NCBI GenBank assembly: GCA_017537175.1
Contig: JAFYLH010000027.1
Span: forward strand, 1 to 48,625
Origin: Clostridia bacterium
Lineage (GTDB): Bacteria; Bacillota; Clostridia; Oscillospirales; CAG-272
Direction of reading: 5' to 3'
Length of the DNA: 48,625 nt
Shown here: positions 8,608 through 17,491 of the stretch, one piece after another
Layout: each line of letters starts with the position of its first letter
Numbering within the stretch: position 1 is the first letter of the stretch
Notes under the pieces: model-generated
The model's database searches: none
What the model saw: only the letters and a program-made list of their open reading frames with translations
What the model was told of the DNA's origin: nothing
Program-made: the position numbers and the translations under genes

Positions 8608-10481
8608 TTGCTGCCTCCCCAAAGTGTTATTATAAGCACCGAAATGTCCGCAGGACTGACACCCGAAATACCTGATGCCTGTCCTATGTTCTTGGGTCTT
8701 ATTTCGTTAAGCTTCTGTCTCGCCTCAAGACGAAGACCCTTTATTTCATTATAATCTATGTCCTCGGGCAGAGCCTTTGCTTCAAGGTCCTGCTGTTTCT
8801 TTGCCTCGGAGAGCTGACGGCGGATATAACCGTCATATTTTATCTCCACCGCCGCCGTTTCTCTTACCTTATAGGGCAGCTCGGGACGGTTTGGGTCAAG
8901 AGGGAGAATAGTATCATAGTCAAGCTGAGGACGGCGCAGCAGCTCTGCTAATTTGACACCCGATTTTACGGGTGTGGTGTCGTATTTTTCGAGCAGGGGA
9001 TTTGCATCCTTGGGAGAGATATTTATACTCTCAAGTCTTGCAATCTCCTCGGCTACCATTCTCTCCTTTTCCTTGACTGCGTTATATCTTTCTTCGCTTA
9101 AAAGTCCTACACGGTAGCCATATTCGCAAAGTCTCTGATCCGCGTTGTCCTGCCGTAACAGCAGTCTGTATTCGGAACGGCTGGTCATCATACGGTAGGG
9201 CTCGTGAGTACCCTTGGTCACAAGGTCATCTATAAGAGTTCCTATATAGGAGCTTGAACGGGGAAGAATAAGCTCGGGCTCGCCCTTTATCTTGAGTGCT
9301 ACATTGATGCCTGCCACAAGACCCTGTGCGGCAGCCTCCTCGTAACCCGAGGAGCCGTTGAACTGTCCCGCACCGTAAAGACCCTCAATTTCCTTGAACT
9401 CAAGGGTGGGATAAAGCTGGGTGGGGTCAATACAGTCATACTCTATAGCATATGCGGTACGCATAACCTGTGCATTTTTAAAGCCCTTAAGGGAGCGGAG
9501 CATCTGCATCTGTACCTCCTCGGGCATAGATGAAGAAAATCCCTGAATATACATCTCCTTGGTATCGGCTCCCATAGGCTCGATAAAGAGCTGGTGTCTT
9601 TCCTTATCTGCAAAGCGCACCACCTTGTCCTCGATAGAGGGACAGTATCTGGGGCCCGTACCCTTTATCCTGCCCGAATAAAGGGGACTTTTGTCAAGAT
9701 TGCTTCTTATTATATTATGTGTGTCGGCGTTGGTGTAGACAACATGACAGGGTATCTGCTCTATCCTTGAAAATTCCTCTGCATCGGTGTAGTAAGAATA
9801 GGGGTGAATATCCTCATCACCCTCTTGCACCTCAAGCTCCGAAAAATCTATGGAATCACGGTGAACTCTTGCGGGAGTGCCTGTCTTAAAGCGCATAAAG
9901 CGGATACCCAAGGCCTCCATAGACGCGGTAAGCCGGGTTGCGGCAAGCATTCCGTCGGGACCCGAGGTATACTCGGTATCCCCGGTTATCACCTTGCCGT
10001 TAAGATATGTACCCGAGCAGACGATAGCTGCTTTTACCTGCCATACCGCTCCAAAGGCAGTCTCCACCTCGGTTATATGTCCCTCTTCAACACCGATGCG
10101 CACCACCTCTGCTTGTATAAGCTTAAGGTTTTTGGTGTTTTCAAGGGTCTTTTTCATTATATCCTGATACTTACGACGGTCTGCCTGTATACGGGAGGAG
10201 TGAACCGCAGGACCCTTGCCTCGGTTGAGTATTCGGGACTGCAGGGTAACCATATCGGCAGCTCTTCCCATCTCGCCGCCCATAGCATCTATCTCGTGAA
10301 CAAGCTGACCCTTGCCCGTGCCACCAATAGAGGGGTTGCAGGGCAGATTACCCACCGCATCAAGATTTATGGTAAAAACCAGAGCATCAAGACCAAGCCT
10401 GGCTGCTGCCAGACCTGCTTCTATTCCTGCGTGACCTGCGCCTATTACGGCAACATCAGCTCTGCCCGCCGGGTAGCTCAT
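8604..10481 (-). CDS. mnmG: tRNA uridine-5-carboxymethylaminomethyl modification enzyme MnmG
   Basis: This is the 625-aa MnmG (GidA), the FAD-dependent partner of MnmE that installs cmnm5 at the U34 wobble position of tRNAs. The N-terminal dinucleotide-binding motif VIGAGHAGIEAG is at residues 12-23. The family signatures GNLPCNPSIGG and GTYLNGKVITG are present, and the length is normal (about 620-630 aa). The ATG at 10481 matches the usual N-terminus. It overlaps the end of the upstream WG-repeat gene by 26 bp and overlaps rsmG by 4 bp, so all three are probably co-transcribed. Confidence 0.97.
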   Translation of the reverse strand: MSYPAGRADVAVIGAGHAGIEAGLAAARLGLDALVFTINLDAVGNLPCNPSIGGTGKGQLVHEIDAMGGEMGRAADMVTLQSRILNRGKGPAVHSSRIQADRRKYQDIMKKTLENTKNLKLIQAEVVRIGVEEGHITEVETAFGAVWQVKAAIVCSGTYLNGKVITGDTEYTSGPDGMLAATRLTASMEALGIRFMRFKTGTPARVHRDSIDFSELEVQEGDEDIHPYSYYTDAEEFSRIEQIPCHVVYTNADTHNIIRSNLDKSPLYSGRIKGTGPRYCPSIEDKVVRFADKERHQLFIEPMGADTKEMYIQGFSSSMPEEVQMQMLRSLKGFKNAQVMRTAYAIEYDCIDPTQLYPTLEFKEIEGLYGAGQFNGSSGYEEAAAQGLVAGINVALKIKGEPELILPRSSSYIGTLIDDLVTKGTHEPYRMMTSRSEYRLLLRQDNADQRLCEYGYRVGLLSEERYNAVKEKERMVAEEIARLESINISPKDANPLLEKYDTTPVKSGVKLAELLRRPQLDYDTILPLDPNRPELPYKVRETAAVEIKYDGYIRRQLSEAKKQQDLEAKALPEDIDYNEIKGLRLEARQKLNEIRPKNIGQASGISGVSPADISVLIITLWGGSK

Positions 10482-12282
10482 CCTTTTCTGTCTCTCCTTT
10501 AATATTTTCTATTTCTTGCGTTTCTTTGTTATAGTATCTGTCTCTTGCCTCGGCTATCGCTCTTTCCTTTAAGGCGATAATGGGGTTTGATATCACGGTC
10601 TGTTCGACGGTACTCATCTTATTGAACACACTCCAGCCGCCTACAGACGAATATGCGGTGATAACACCACCCGAGCAGCTCTCGATATGGCTGTACATAG
10701 GATAAAGTACATAGTTACCCTCGGTATCTATAACACCAAGCTTACCCTCTGCATATCCCATTACCGCAAGACCTTCGGAAAAGGGCTTGGCATATACAAG
10801 CGTGGGTTCAACGATCCAGCTTCCGTCGGTGCCAATATAGCCGTAGAGCTCTCCTCTCTTTACAAGCAGGACTCCGTCACTGTAAGCCACTACACTGCAG
10901 TCCTGAGGCAGGGTCACCTCACCGCCTGCGGCATTGACCACCATATCGTACTCACGGGTAACGGTATAGGCGTTTTCGGTATCTATAAGCTTACGGCGCA
11001 TACGGATATATCCCTTATCAAGATAAAGCATACCTGTGTTTTCGACACCGTAGGTATCGGGCATAAAATGTCCGTCAGCAATGCTCTGTGCACCTGCCCC
11101 CGAAAAATTGTATGTCCGCTGGGAATAGTTCAAAACCACGCCGCCCCTTCTATCTATAAGGAAGATTCGGTTGTATTCGTTCTCTGCCACGGCATAGCCG
11201 TCGGATGAAAAATCAAATGCGGACTGATAACGGGGCTCTATGACCACCTTACCGTTTGCATCCATATATCCCCAAAGAACCTTTGTGACCTTGTAGGAAT
11301 AATAGGGCTGGCCGTCTATATTCTTTTCTTCTTTTTTTGTATATGTGTAGGACGGGAATCTGAAAAGCCCGCCGCCAATTCGGTTAGAGGGGTCGGATGT
11401 GAGTCTGAGATTTTCAAGCTGCTCCTCACCCACCGCAAACTCTGCCATTCCGGCATTTTCGGGGAGTATATATACGATGCCGGTCATATTGGCTTCGTTG
11501 TTAAAATCGTTTGTAACAAAAAGATTATGCAGCATCTCCACATCGTAATCAAAATACTTATACGCATCGGGAGCATTGACGGGAAGCTTGGAATAGCTGT
11601 CATTGTCTATATCTGTATATACTACTCCGTCATAATCCTTGCCGTCATAATAAAAATAATATCTGCCATCCTTTTCAAAGAGGGGATTGCCATTATAATC
11701 TGTCATATATGCGGGAGAATATCCGCTGAAATTGTTGACCAGAACATTGAGCTCGCCGTCAAGAAGTCTGCATATCCCGTTAGCTGTGTAGATAACATAG
11801 CCGTAATAGGGGACAAGCACGGGACAGTCCTCGGTCTGAGTCTCTGTCCTGTAGTGATAGCCGTAGGCGTTCTTTTCGTACATTACCGATACATCCACCC
11901 TGCGCTTAAGCTGAGATATCTCCTTGGGAAATTCCATACCGCTTGAGACAATACCCACCTTATGCGCGTTAGCATCATAGCTTACGGATGAAAGCTTATA
12001 CCCCTCACCCTTAAGGGTCTTTATCATATGATAATTTTTTGCAGCCTCGTAGTAATCATAATTCTTACTGCCTGTCTCCTCGGTTGCGGGTACATTAATT
12101 ATTTGAGCTATGGGATCGTATTCGCTTTGAATATTCTCGACAACATCGTTTTGTGGAGTATCGGTACTGTCAGTCTGTCCCGCCGTTTTTTCAAAATGCC
12201 AGAACACACCTGCAAAAGCACAAACAAGACAGAGCAAAAGCCCTGCCAGCTGTATTAATGTTGTTTTTGTTCTTGTGTTCAT
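10456..12282 (-). CDS. Membrane-anchored WG-repeat protein
   Basis: The product is 608 aa. A short basic N-terminus is followed by one hydrophobic segment (about residues 10-28, IQLAGLLLCLVCAFAGVFW) with no lipobox, suggesting a signal anchor with the rest outside the cell. The C-terminal two thirds contain WG/KWG-type beta-repeat signatures such as GYMDANGKVVIEPRY, GYIGTDGSWIVEP and GVIDTEGNYVLYPMY. Such repeats form beta-propeller-like or solenoid binding surfaces, usually without known ligands. Its 3' end overlaps the mnmG start, so it may be transcribed with mnmG and rsmG. A hairpin lies between it and rlmH upstream. Function is unknown. Confidence 0.82.
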   Translation of the reverse strand: MNTRTKTTLIQLAGLLLCLVCAFAGVFWHFEKTAGQTDSTDTPQNDVVENIQSEYDPIAQIINVPATEETGSKNYDYYEAAKNYHMIKTLKGEGYKLSSVSYDANAHKVGIVSSGMEFPKEISQLKRRVDVSVMYEKNAYGYHYRTETQTEDCPVLVPYYGYVIYTANGICRLLDGELNVLVNNFSGYSPAYMTDYNGNPLFEKDGRYYFYYDGKDYDGVVYTDIDNDSYSKLPVNAPDAYKYFDYDVEMLHNLFVTNDFNNEANMTGIVYILPENAGMAEFAVGEEQLENLRLTSDPSNRIGGGLFRFPSYTYTKKEEKNIDGQPYYSYKVTKVLWGYMDANGKVVIEPRYQSAFDFSSDGYAVAENEYNRIFLIDRRGGVVLNYSQRTYNFSGAGAQSIADGHFMPDTYGVENTGMLYLDKGYIRMRRKLIDTENAYTVTREYDMVVNAAGGEVTLPQDCSVVAYSDGVLLVKRGELYGYIGTDGSWIVEPTLVYAKPFSEGLAVMGYAEGKLGVIDTEGNYVLYPMYSHIESCSGGVITAYSSVGGWSVFNKMSTVEQTVISNPIIALKERAIAEARDRYYNKETQEIENIKGETEKDELPGGQS

Positions 12283-12331
12283 AGATTCACCCGTGAAATG
12301 CAGAATGCAGAGTGCGAAATTGTGGTTGAAA

Positions 12332-12345
12332 ACCGCTTTTGCGGT
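12332..12345 (-). terminator. Putative terminator after rlmH
   Basis: On the minus strand ACCGC-AAAA-GCGGT is followed by a short T-run (GCGGTTTTC), 22 bp beyond the rlmH stop. The stem is short (5 bp), so termination is probably partial. Confidence 0.5.
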
Positions 12346-12366
12346 CTTCTTCTTTAAAATTTAGCA

Positions 12367-12801
12367 TTATTTATGGTATTTTCCCCCGGCGTTGATGTTC
12401 ATGGCGCGGTAGAGCTGTTCAAGGAGGATGACCCTCATAAGTCGGTGGGGAAAGGTCATTTTTGAAAATGAAAGCTTAAAGTCGGCACAGTCCTCCACCC
12501 TCTTGCCAAAGCCCTCGGAGGGGCCGATGATAAGAGTTATCTCGGAGTTGCCCTGTACCTCAATGTCCTCTATCTTTTTTGCCAGCTCCTCGCTTGAAAG
12601 CTGCTTGCCGTTAATGCAGAGCGCAATTACATAGGAGCGTTTTGGTATGGCGTTTATAATATCGTCATCGCTTTCCCCTACCTCAATATTTTTTAATTTA
12701 CAGTAAGCGGAAAGTCTTTTTTCATATTCTGCCCAGGCCTCGCGGTAGTATGTATCCTTTACCTTCCCCGTGCCGGAGCAGATCAAATTTACAGTTAGCA
12801 T
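12367..12801 (-). CDS. rlmH: 23S rRNA (pseudouridine1915-N3)-methyltransferase RlmH
   Basis: This 144-aa SPOUT-class methyltransferase methylates pseudouridine 1915 in helix 69 of 23S rRNA on assembled 70S ribosomes. Visible family signatures are the trefoil-knot SAM motif LIIGPSEGFG (about residues 90-99) and the C-terminal LSKMTFPH-like LSFSKMTFPHRLMRVILLEQ. Length is slightly short of the usual 155-160 aa; the N-terminus is intact and the sequence ends soon after the knot. It lies 9 bp downstream of the metallo-beta-lactamase-fold gene, an arrangement comparable to yycJ and rlmH being neighbours in Bacillus. Confidence 0.95.
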   Translation of the reverse strand: MLTVNLICSGTGKVKDTYYREAWAEYEKRLSAYCKLKNIEVGESDDDIINAIPKRSYVIALCINGKQLSSEELAKKIEDIEVQGNSEITLIIGPSEGFGKRVEDCADFKLSFSKMTFPHRLMRVILLEQLYRAMNINAGGKYHK

Positions 12802-12810
12802 AATTATACC

Positions 12811-13587
12811 TTAGAATTTCGTGGGAACATACCTGTCCGCCACGGTTATATCAATATCATCATAACCCTTTTCAAGGAGCTCCTTACAGCAGCACTTGAG
12901 CGCAAGCTCGGGCAGATTGTTTTCAGGGGAAATATGCCCCAGCATTATCTTTTTTACCCCTGCCCTTGCAAGTATACAGCATAGCTGTGCAGCCTTATTG
13001 TTTGACAGATGTCCCGTGTTTGCAGAAATTCTCTGCTTGAGATAATAGGGATAGGGACCCTTTTGGAGCATTTCCTCATCATAATTTGCTTCTATCAGAA
13101 CTCCGTCGCATCCTATAAGGTTTTCTGCCATCTCACGGGATATACATCCCGTATCGGTACAGATGCCAAAGCGGTAGCTTCCCTTATAGTCCACCACATA
13201 TCCCACACTTCCGTGGCTGTCGTGGGGAGTAACAAAGGAATGCACCCTCACATCCCCTATCTCCACACAGAAATGCTCCTCGTGAATAGTCAACCTCTCC
13301 TCGGCACACTTGCAAAGCAGCTGCTCTGCGGTCTGCCGTGTGGTGTGTATGGGAGTCCACTCCTTTGCGGCTATCGCACAAAGTCCGCAGGTGTGGTCGC
13401 TGTGGGCATGGGTTATAAATATTGCATCTATCTCAGAAAGAGCACTTCCCACGCTTACAAGGGCATCGTTTATAGCCTTACGACTTCTGCCTATATCTAT
13501 AAGAAGGCGGGTATGACCCGCCCTTATATATACCGAGTTACCCTTGGAGCTGGAAAAAAGGGTATAGACCTCAAAGCTTTTGTCCAC
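12811..13587 (-). CDS. MBL-fold metallohydrolase of the WalJ/YycJ type
   Basis: The product is 258 aa, starting with GTG at 13587, 2 bp after the galK stop. The zinc-binding motif THAHSDH is near residues 59-65, and further ligands are plausible in TPHDSHGS and GHISPENN. The N-terminal SSSKGNSVYI resembles the SSSxGN start of YycJ/WalJ proteins, nuclease-like enzymes linked to cell-wall/division regulation and DNA processing. The orthology call rests on motifs plus the adjacency to rlmH. The true biochemical substrate is not visible. The ribosome binding site is weak, so translation is probably coupled to galK. Confidence 0.85.
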   Translation of the reverse strand: MDKSFEVYTLFSSSKGNSVYIRAGHTRLLIDIGRSRKAINDALVSVGSALSEIDAIFITHAHSDHTCGLCAIAAKEWTPIHTTRQTAEQLLCKCAEERLTIHEEHFCVEIGDVRVHSFVTPHDSHGSVGYVVDYKGSYRFGICTDTGCISREMAENLIGCDGVLIEANYDEEMLQKGPYPYYLKQRISANTGHLSNNKAAQLCCILARAGVKKIMLGHISPENNLPELALKCCCKELLEKGYDDIDITVADRYVPTKF

Positions 13588-13589
13588 GG

Positions 13590-14864
13590 TTATACTCTGA
13601 TCGCTCCATCGCGGCGAACCATAAGAATATGACAGTTACCTTCGCCGAAGATCTTTTCGATATAAGCCTTGTAAGCCTCTACCTCAGAGTTGGGTACAAA
13701 TGCCTGTATGGTTCCTGCAAAGCCGCCGCCGTGAACACGCCATGCCGCCCTTTTGCCGCTGAGTGCTCTCTTTGTCATTTCAAGAGCAAGGGTGAGTCCC
13801 TGCTCAGAGACATTCTTTGTAGCAAAAATATTCTGAAGAAGTCTGAAGCTACTGTCTCCCGAAGCCATAACTCCCTCAAAGAAGCCGTCAAGGTCGTCCT
13901 TTGCAAGACAAGCCACCTGTGCGTCAACTCTCTTGTTTTCATCGATAAAATGAAGAGCGCGGAGCACCGCACGGTCTCCGAACTTTTCGCGGAGCACGGG
14001 AATATTTTCTATAACCTCGGTGTCGGTGATATTACCCAGCACATCTCTGCCAAAGTAGCCTGCCACAGCTTTCATCTCACCGGGGATAGCCGCATAATCG
14101 TCGGTCAAGTCGGTGTGGTTTCCGCCTGTATTGATAATACACAGGCTGTAGCCGTGGGCGGTAAGGTCAAAGTCGGGTGCTTCAATTTTAGGATTGTCTC
14201 TGTCGGCAAAATCTATGGTGATAAAGCCGCCTACCGCACATGCCATCTGATCCATAAGACCGCAGGGCTTACCGAAAAATACATTCTCGGCATACTGAGC
14301 TATCTGTGCAATACGGGGACTGCCCACAGCACCGTCATTATAAAAATGGTTAAGTATATTGCCTATCATTACCTCAAAGGCGGCAGAGGAGGAAAGTCCC
14401 GAACCCTTGAAAACATTTGAGGTGGTATAGGCATTATAACCGCCTATCTTAAAGCCTGCTTTAACAAAGCCGTCGGCAACACCTGCAATAAGTGCATAGG
14501 ACTTGCCGTAGTCGGCCTTGTCGGGAATAAGATTGTTAAGCTTTACATTATCGGGGGTAAAGCCCTTGGAGGTAACGCTGATCATATCATCGTCGCGCTT
14601 TGCGGCAACGGCTATGATATCAAGGTCTATTGAAGCAGCTATAACCCTGCCTCTGTTGTGGTCGGTATGGTTGCCCGAGATCTCGCTTCTGCCGGGAACA
14701 GAGAAAAGAGATACCTCGGATTCTCCGTAAAGGCGTTCAAATTCCTCTATTGCCCGGGTATAGCGTTCTCTCTGGAGCATAACCTTTGCCTCGCCGTAAA
14801 GAGAGGTAAAGCGGCTGTCAAGCTCACCCGAATTTATAGAATTTATAAGTTCTTTTGTATTCAT
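13590..14864 (-). CDS. galK: Galactokinase
   Basis: This 424-aa GHMP-superfamily kinase phosphorylates galactose to galactose-1-phosphate in the Leloir pathway. The galactose-binding signature reads PGRSEISGNHTDHNRG (about residues 57-72), the phosphate-binding motif GSGLSSSAA lies near 155-163, and the C-terminal GGGFAGT motif is intact. It is longer than the E. coli enzyme (382 aa) because of an N-terminal extension, and the usual GEHTD reads GNHTD. galT and galE are not nearby. It sits 7 bp downstream of metA, with GAGG just before its ATG. A different sugar specificity within the GalK family cannot be excluded. Confidence 0.9.
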   Translation of the reverse strand: MNTKELINSINSGELDSRFTSLYGEAKVMLQRERYTRAIEEFERLYGESEVSLFSVPGRSEISGNHTDHNRGRVIAASIDLDIIAVAAKRDDDMISVTSKGFTPDNVKLNNLIPDKADYGKSYALIAGVADGFVKAGFKIGGYNAYTTSNVFKGSGLSSSAAFEVMIGNILNHFYNDGAVGSPRIAQIAQYAENVFFGKPCGLMDQMACAVGGFITIDFADRDNPKIEAPDFDLTAHGYSLCIINTGGNHTDLTDDYAAIPGEMKAVAGYFGRDVLGNITDTEVIENIPVLREKFGDRAVLRALHFIDENKRVDAQVACLAKDDLDGFFEGVMASGDSSFRLLQNIFATKNVSEQGLTLALEMTKRALSGKRAAWRVHGGGFAGTIQAFVPNSEVEAYKAYIEKIFGEGNCHILMVRRDGAIRV

Positions 14865-14871
14865 AGTAGCC

Positions 14872-15789
14872 TCATTTAATATCGTTGAGATCGAAGGGTG
14901 TAGGCTGATAGATACAGTAGTTCAGCCAGTTTGAGAAAAGCAGATTGGCATGAGAGCGCCATCTGTTCAGCGGTATCTTCATTGGATCGTTGGAGGGGAA
15001 ATAATTAAAAGGAACTTCAATGGGTAAGCCCTTGTTTACATCACGGAAATACTCCTTTGACAGAGTATCGTAATCATACTCGCAATGTCCTGTGACAAAA
15101 ACCCTTCTGCAGTCGCTTGTCACCGCAAGATAAGCTCCCGCCATAGGAGATTCGGAAAGCAAAAGCAGCTCGGGGATCTTTTTGATATCCGAAGAAAGCA
15201 CCTCTGTGTGGCGGCTGTGGGGAGCAAGGAACTCCTGATCAAAGCCGCGAACCAAGGGATGTCGGGGGAGACGGACGATATGAGGGAACACACCGAACAT
15301 CTTTTTGTCAAGAGGATATTTTGGAATGCCGTAGAAATAGTAGAGCGCCGCCTGTGCCGCCCAGCATATATTCATTGTGGAGAACACATGGGTCTTTGAC
15401 CACTCAAGGATATCCGCTATCTCAGCCCAATAATCCACATCCTCAAAGTCCATATCCTCAACAGGTGCACCTGTTATGATAAGACCGTCAAACTTTTCAT
15501 GCTTTACATCATAATAGCTTTTATAAAAAGCGTTCATATGCTCGGCGGATGTGTGCTTGGGGGTGTGGGTGGCAGTAGACAAAAGGGTCAGATCTATCTG
15601 CAGGGAGGTGTTGGACAAAAGTCTTATAAGCTGTGTCTCGGTGGCCTCCTTTGTGGGCATCAGGTTAAGGATAGCGATCTTTAAGGGTCGTATATCCTGA
15701 TGCTCGGCGCGGATATTATCCATTACAAATATATTTTCATTTTCCAGTACCTGTCCTGCGGGCAGTCCCTGGGGAATCTTGATCGGCAT
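14872..15789 (-). CDS. metAA: Homoserine O-acetyltransferase (MetA family)
   Basis: This 305-aa MetA-family enzyme acylates homoserine, the first committed step of methionine synthesis. The catalytic cysteine is C142 (NICWAAQAAL), and H235 and E237 lie in VTGHCEYDY. Residue 111 is Glu (GAPVEDMDF). In this family Glu111 selects acetyl-CoA, whereas Gly111 selects succinyl-CoA, so acetyltransferase activity is predicted despite the common annotation as succinyltransferase. GGAGG precedes the ATG. No SAM riboswitch or T-box is visible in the about 180 bp upstream. Confidence 0.93.
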   Translation of the reverse strand: MPIKIPQGLPAGQVLENENIFVMDNIRAEHQDIRPLKIAILNLMPTKEATETQLIRLLSNTSLQIDLTLLSTATHTPKHTSAEHMNAFYKSYYDVKHEKFDGLIITGAPVEDMDFEDVDYWAEIADILEWSKTHVFSTMNICWAAQAALYYFYGIPKYPLDKKMFGVFPHIVRLPRHPLVRGFDQEFLAPHSRHTEVLSSDIKKIPELLLLSESPMAGAYLAVTSDCRRVFVTGHCEYDYDTLSKEYFRDVNKGLPIEVPFNYFPSNDPMKIPLNRWRSHANLLFSNWLNYCIYQPTPFDLNDIK

Positions 15790-15824
15790 AGAATTTCCTC
15801 CGGAAAATAATGATCAATGACACC

Positions 15825-15935
15825 CCGTATCTTTGATACGGTTGGTGGAATTATGCAAGGAACTTGCCAAAGGCAAGTTGTCGCAATGATGAATAATGAA
15901 TAATTATGGAAGATTTCTGCCATAAGGCAGAAATC
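15825..15935. repeat. Cluster of three short palindromes upstream of metA
   Basis: Perfect inverted repeats CCGTATC/GATACGG (15825-15841), AACTTGCC/GGCAAGTT (15861-15879) and GATTTCTGCC/GGCAGAAATC (15912-15935) occur within 111 bp, with loops of 3-4 nt. They are followed by an AATTAAGAATTGAGAATT-like tract (about 15939-15966) related to the one after spoIIE. The last hairpin may also terminate glyA. The layout resembles the array at 3145-3240. Confidence 0.6.
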
Positions 15936-15971
15936 CTCATTTAATTAAGAATTAAGAATTGAGAATTATTC

Positions 15972-17219
15972 TCAGCCCTCGTAAAGAGGATACTTCTCAC
16001 AGAGCTTTGTAATCTCTGCTCTGATAAGGTCAGCGGAATTTTCAAAGTCGGTTGCCGCAAGCTTGAGCATACGGGCAACAACTCTCATATCATCCTCCTT
16101 GAAGCCTCTTGTGGTAACAGCAGGAGTACCTACACGGATACCGCTGGTAACAAAGGGAGACTCGGGATCGTTGGGGATAGCGTTCTTGTTAACGGTGATA
16201 TAAACCTCGTCAAGTCTCTTTTCAAACTCCTTGCCTGTGATACCGAAGTTGCGAAGGTCAAGAAGAATAAGGTGGTTGTCTGTACCGCCGGAGACCATAT
16301 TGAAGCCTTCCTTCTTAAGCTCGTCCGCAAAAGCTGCGGCGTTCTTAACTACCTGCTCACCGTAGGCCTTGAACTCGGGCTTGAGAGCCTCGCCGAAGCA
16401 AACTGCCTTTGCAGCGATGATATGCATAAGAGGACCGCCCTGTGTACCGGGGAATATAGCCTTGTCTATAGCCTTGGCTAACTCCTCACGGCAGAGGATC
16501 ATACCGCCTCTGGGACCGCGCAGGGTCTTATGAGTGGTAGTGGTAACAACATCTGCATATTCACAGGGGTTGGGATGCTGACCCGCAGCAACAAGACCTG
16601 CAATATGAGCCATATCTACCATAAAGTATGCATTTACCTTCTTAGCTATTTCGGAAATGCGCTTGAAATCTATAATTCTGGGGTATGCGGACGCACCGGC
16701 TACAATAAGCTTGGGCTGACACTCGACAGCGGCTGCCTCAAGTGCATCGTAATCGATCTTCTGATCCTCGTCGGATACTCCGTAGGAAACAAAGTTATAG
16801 TACTTACCCGAAAGGTTTACGGGGCTGCCGTGGGTAAGGTGACCGCCGTGAGCAAGGCTCATACCAAGAATGGTATCACCGGGATTGCAAAGTGCAAAAT
16901 AAACCGCAAGGTTAGCCTGAGCACCGCTGTGGGGCTGTACATTTGCATGCTCTGCGCCGAAAAGCTTCTTTGCGCGCTCGCGTGCTATATTTTCTGTTAC
17001 ATCAACGCACTCACATCCGCCGTAATATCTCTTTGCAGGGTATCCCTCTGCATACTTGTTGGTAAGAGTAGTACCCATAGCCGCAAGAACAGCGGGGGAA
17101 ACCACATTCTCGGATGCGATAAGCTCAATACCTCTCTGAGCTCTGTCATACTCAGCCTTGATTGAATCTGCCACCTCGGGGTCGAAGGAAGCAATAAAAT
17201 CGATGTTTTCTTTGATCAT
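15972..17219 (-). CDS. glyA: Serine hydroxymethyltransferase
   Basis: This 415-aa PLP enzyme converts serine and tetrahydrofolate to glycine and 5,10-methylene-THF. Length and alignment are normal. Visible motifs are [12 protein letters not shown] near residue 31, NKYAEGYP near 53, and the PLP-lysine motif [14 protein letters not shown] near 226. A well-formed promoter precedes it. It is divergent from spoIIE. Confidence 0.97.
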   Translation of the reverse strand: MIKENIDFIASFDPEVADSIKAEYDRAQRGIELIASENVVSPAVLAAMGTTLTNKYAEGYPAKRYYGGCECVDVTENIARERAKKLFGAEHANVQPHSGAQANLAVYFALCNPGDTILGMSLAHGGHLTHGSPVNLSGKYYNFVSYGVSDEDQKIDYDALEAAAVECQPKLIVAGASAYPRIIDFKRISEIAKKVNAYFMVDMAHIAGLVAAGQHPNPCEYADVVTTTTHKTLRGPRGGMILCREELAKAIDKAIFPGTQGGPLMHIIAAKAVCFGEALKPEFKAYGEQVVKNAAAFADELKKEGFNMVSGGTDNHLILLDLRNFGITGKEFEKRLDEVYITVNKNAIPNDPESPFVTSGIRVGTPAVTTRGFKEDDMRVVARMLKLAATDFENSADLIRAEITKLCEKYPLYEG

Positions 17220-17258
17220 AGTTGTATATCTCCCATTGCAAATATTTTTCTATTTTAC

Positions 17259-17287
17259 ATTATATATTAAAATCAAATATTAATCAA
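17259..17287 (-). promoter_or_regulatory. glyA promoter
   Basis: Minus-strand TTGATT (17287-17282), a 17-bp spacer and TATAAT (17264-17259) lie 40 bp upstream of the glyA ATG. Confidence 0.8.
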
Positions 17288-17426
17288 GCACTTACACAAA
17301 AATTTAAAGATTCTTTCTGCATAAAGCACGGGGAAACGGGATTTTATTCTATTTCCGCATCATATCGGTCAGGGTCATAGCAAAAAGCTTGATTTCCCAC
17401 CCGTAAAAGCCAATAAAGCCCAGCCC

Positions 17427-17463
17427 CGACACGACAGAGTTTTAAGCTGTACAGAGATATAAT
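17427..17463 (+). promoter_or_regulatory. Possible Spo0A-dependent spoIIE promoter
   Basis: A -10 hexamer TATAAT (17458-17463) lies 28 bp before the spoIIE ATG, but no TTGACA-like box sits 17 bp upstream. Instead CGACACGACA (17427-17436) contains two tandem TGTCG cores on the opposite strand, reminiscent of Spo0A boxes (TGTCGAA). In Bacillus spoIIE is a Spo0A-activated sigma-A promoter with atypical spacing. The match here is partial. Confidence 0.35.
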
Positions 17464-17491
17464 TATCTCAAAAAAGGACAGGTAAAAAGCT

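Noticed and set aside
8608..8622. TTG start for rsmG at 8622
   Set aside because: It overlaps the GGGGAGG ribosome binding site of the ATG at 8607, which gives a coupled ATGA overlap.
15790..15971. SAM riboswitch or T-box upstream of metA
   Set aside because: None of the conserved motifs is visible. The hairpins are short independent palindromes.
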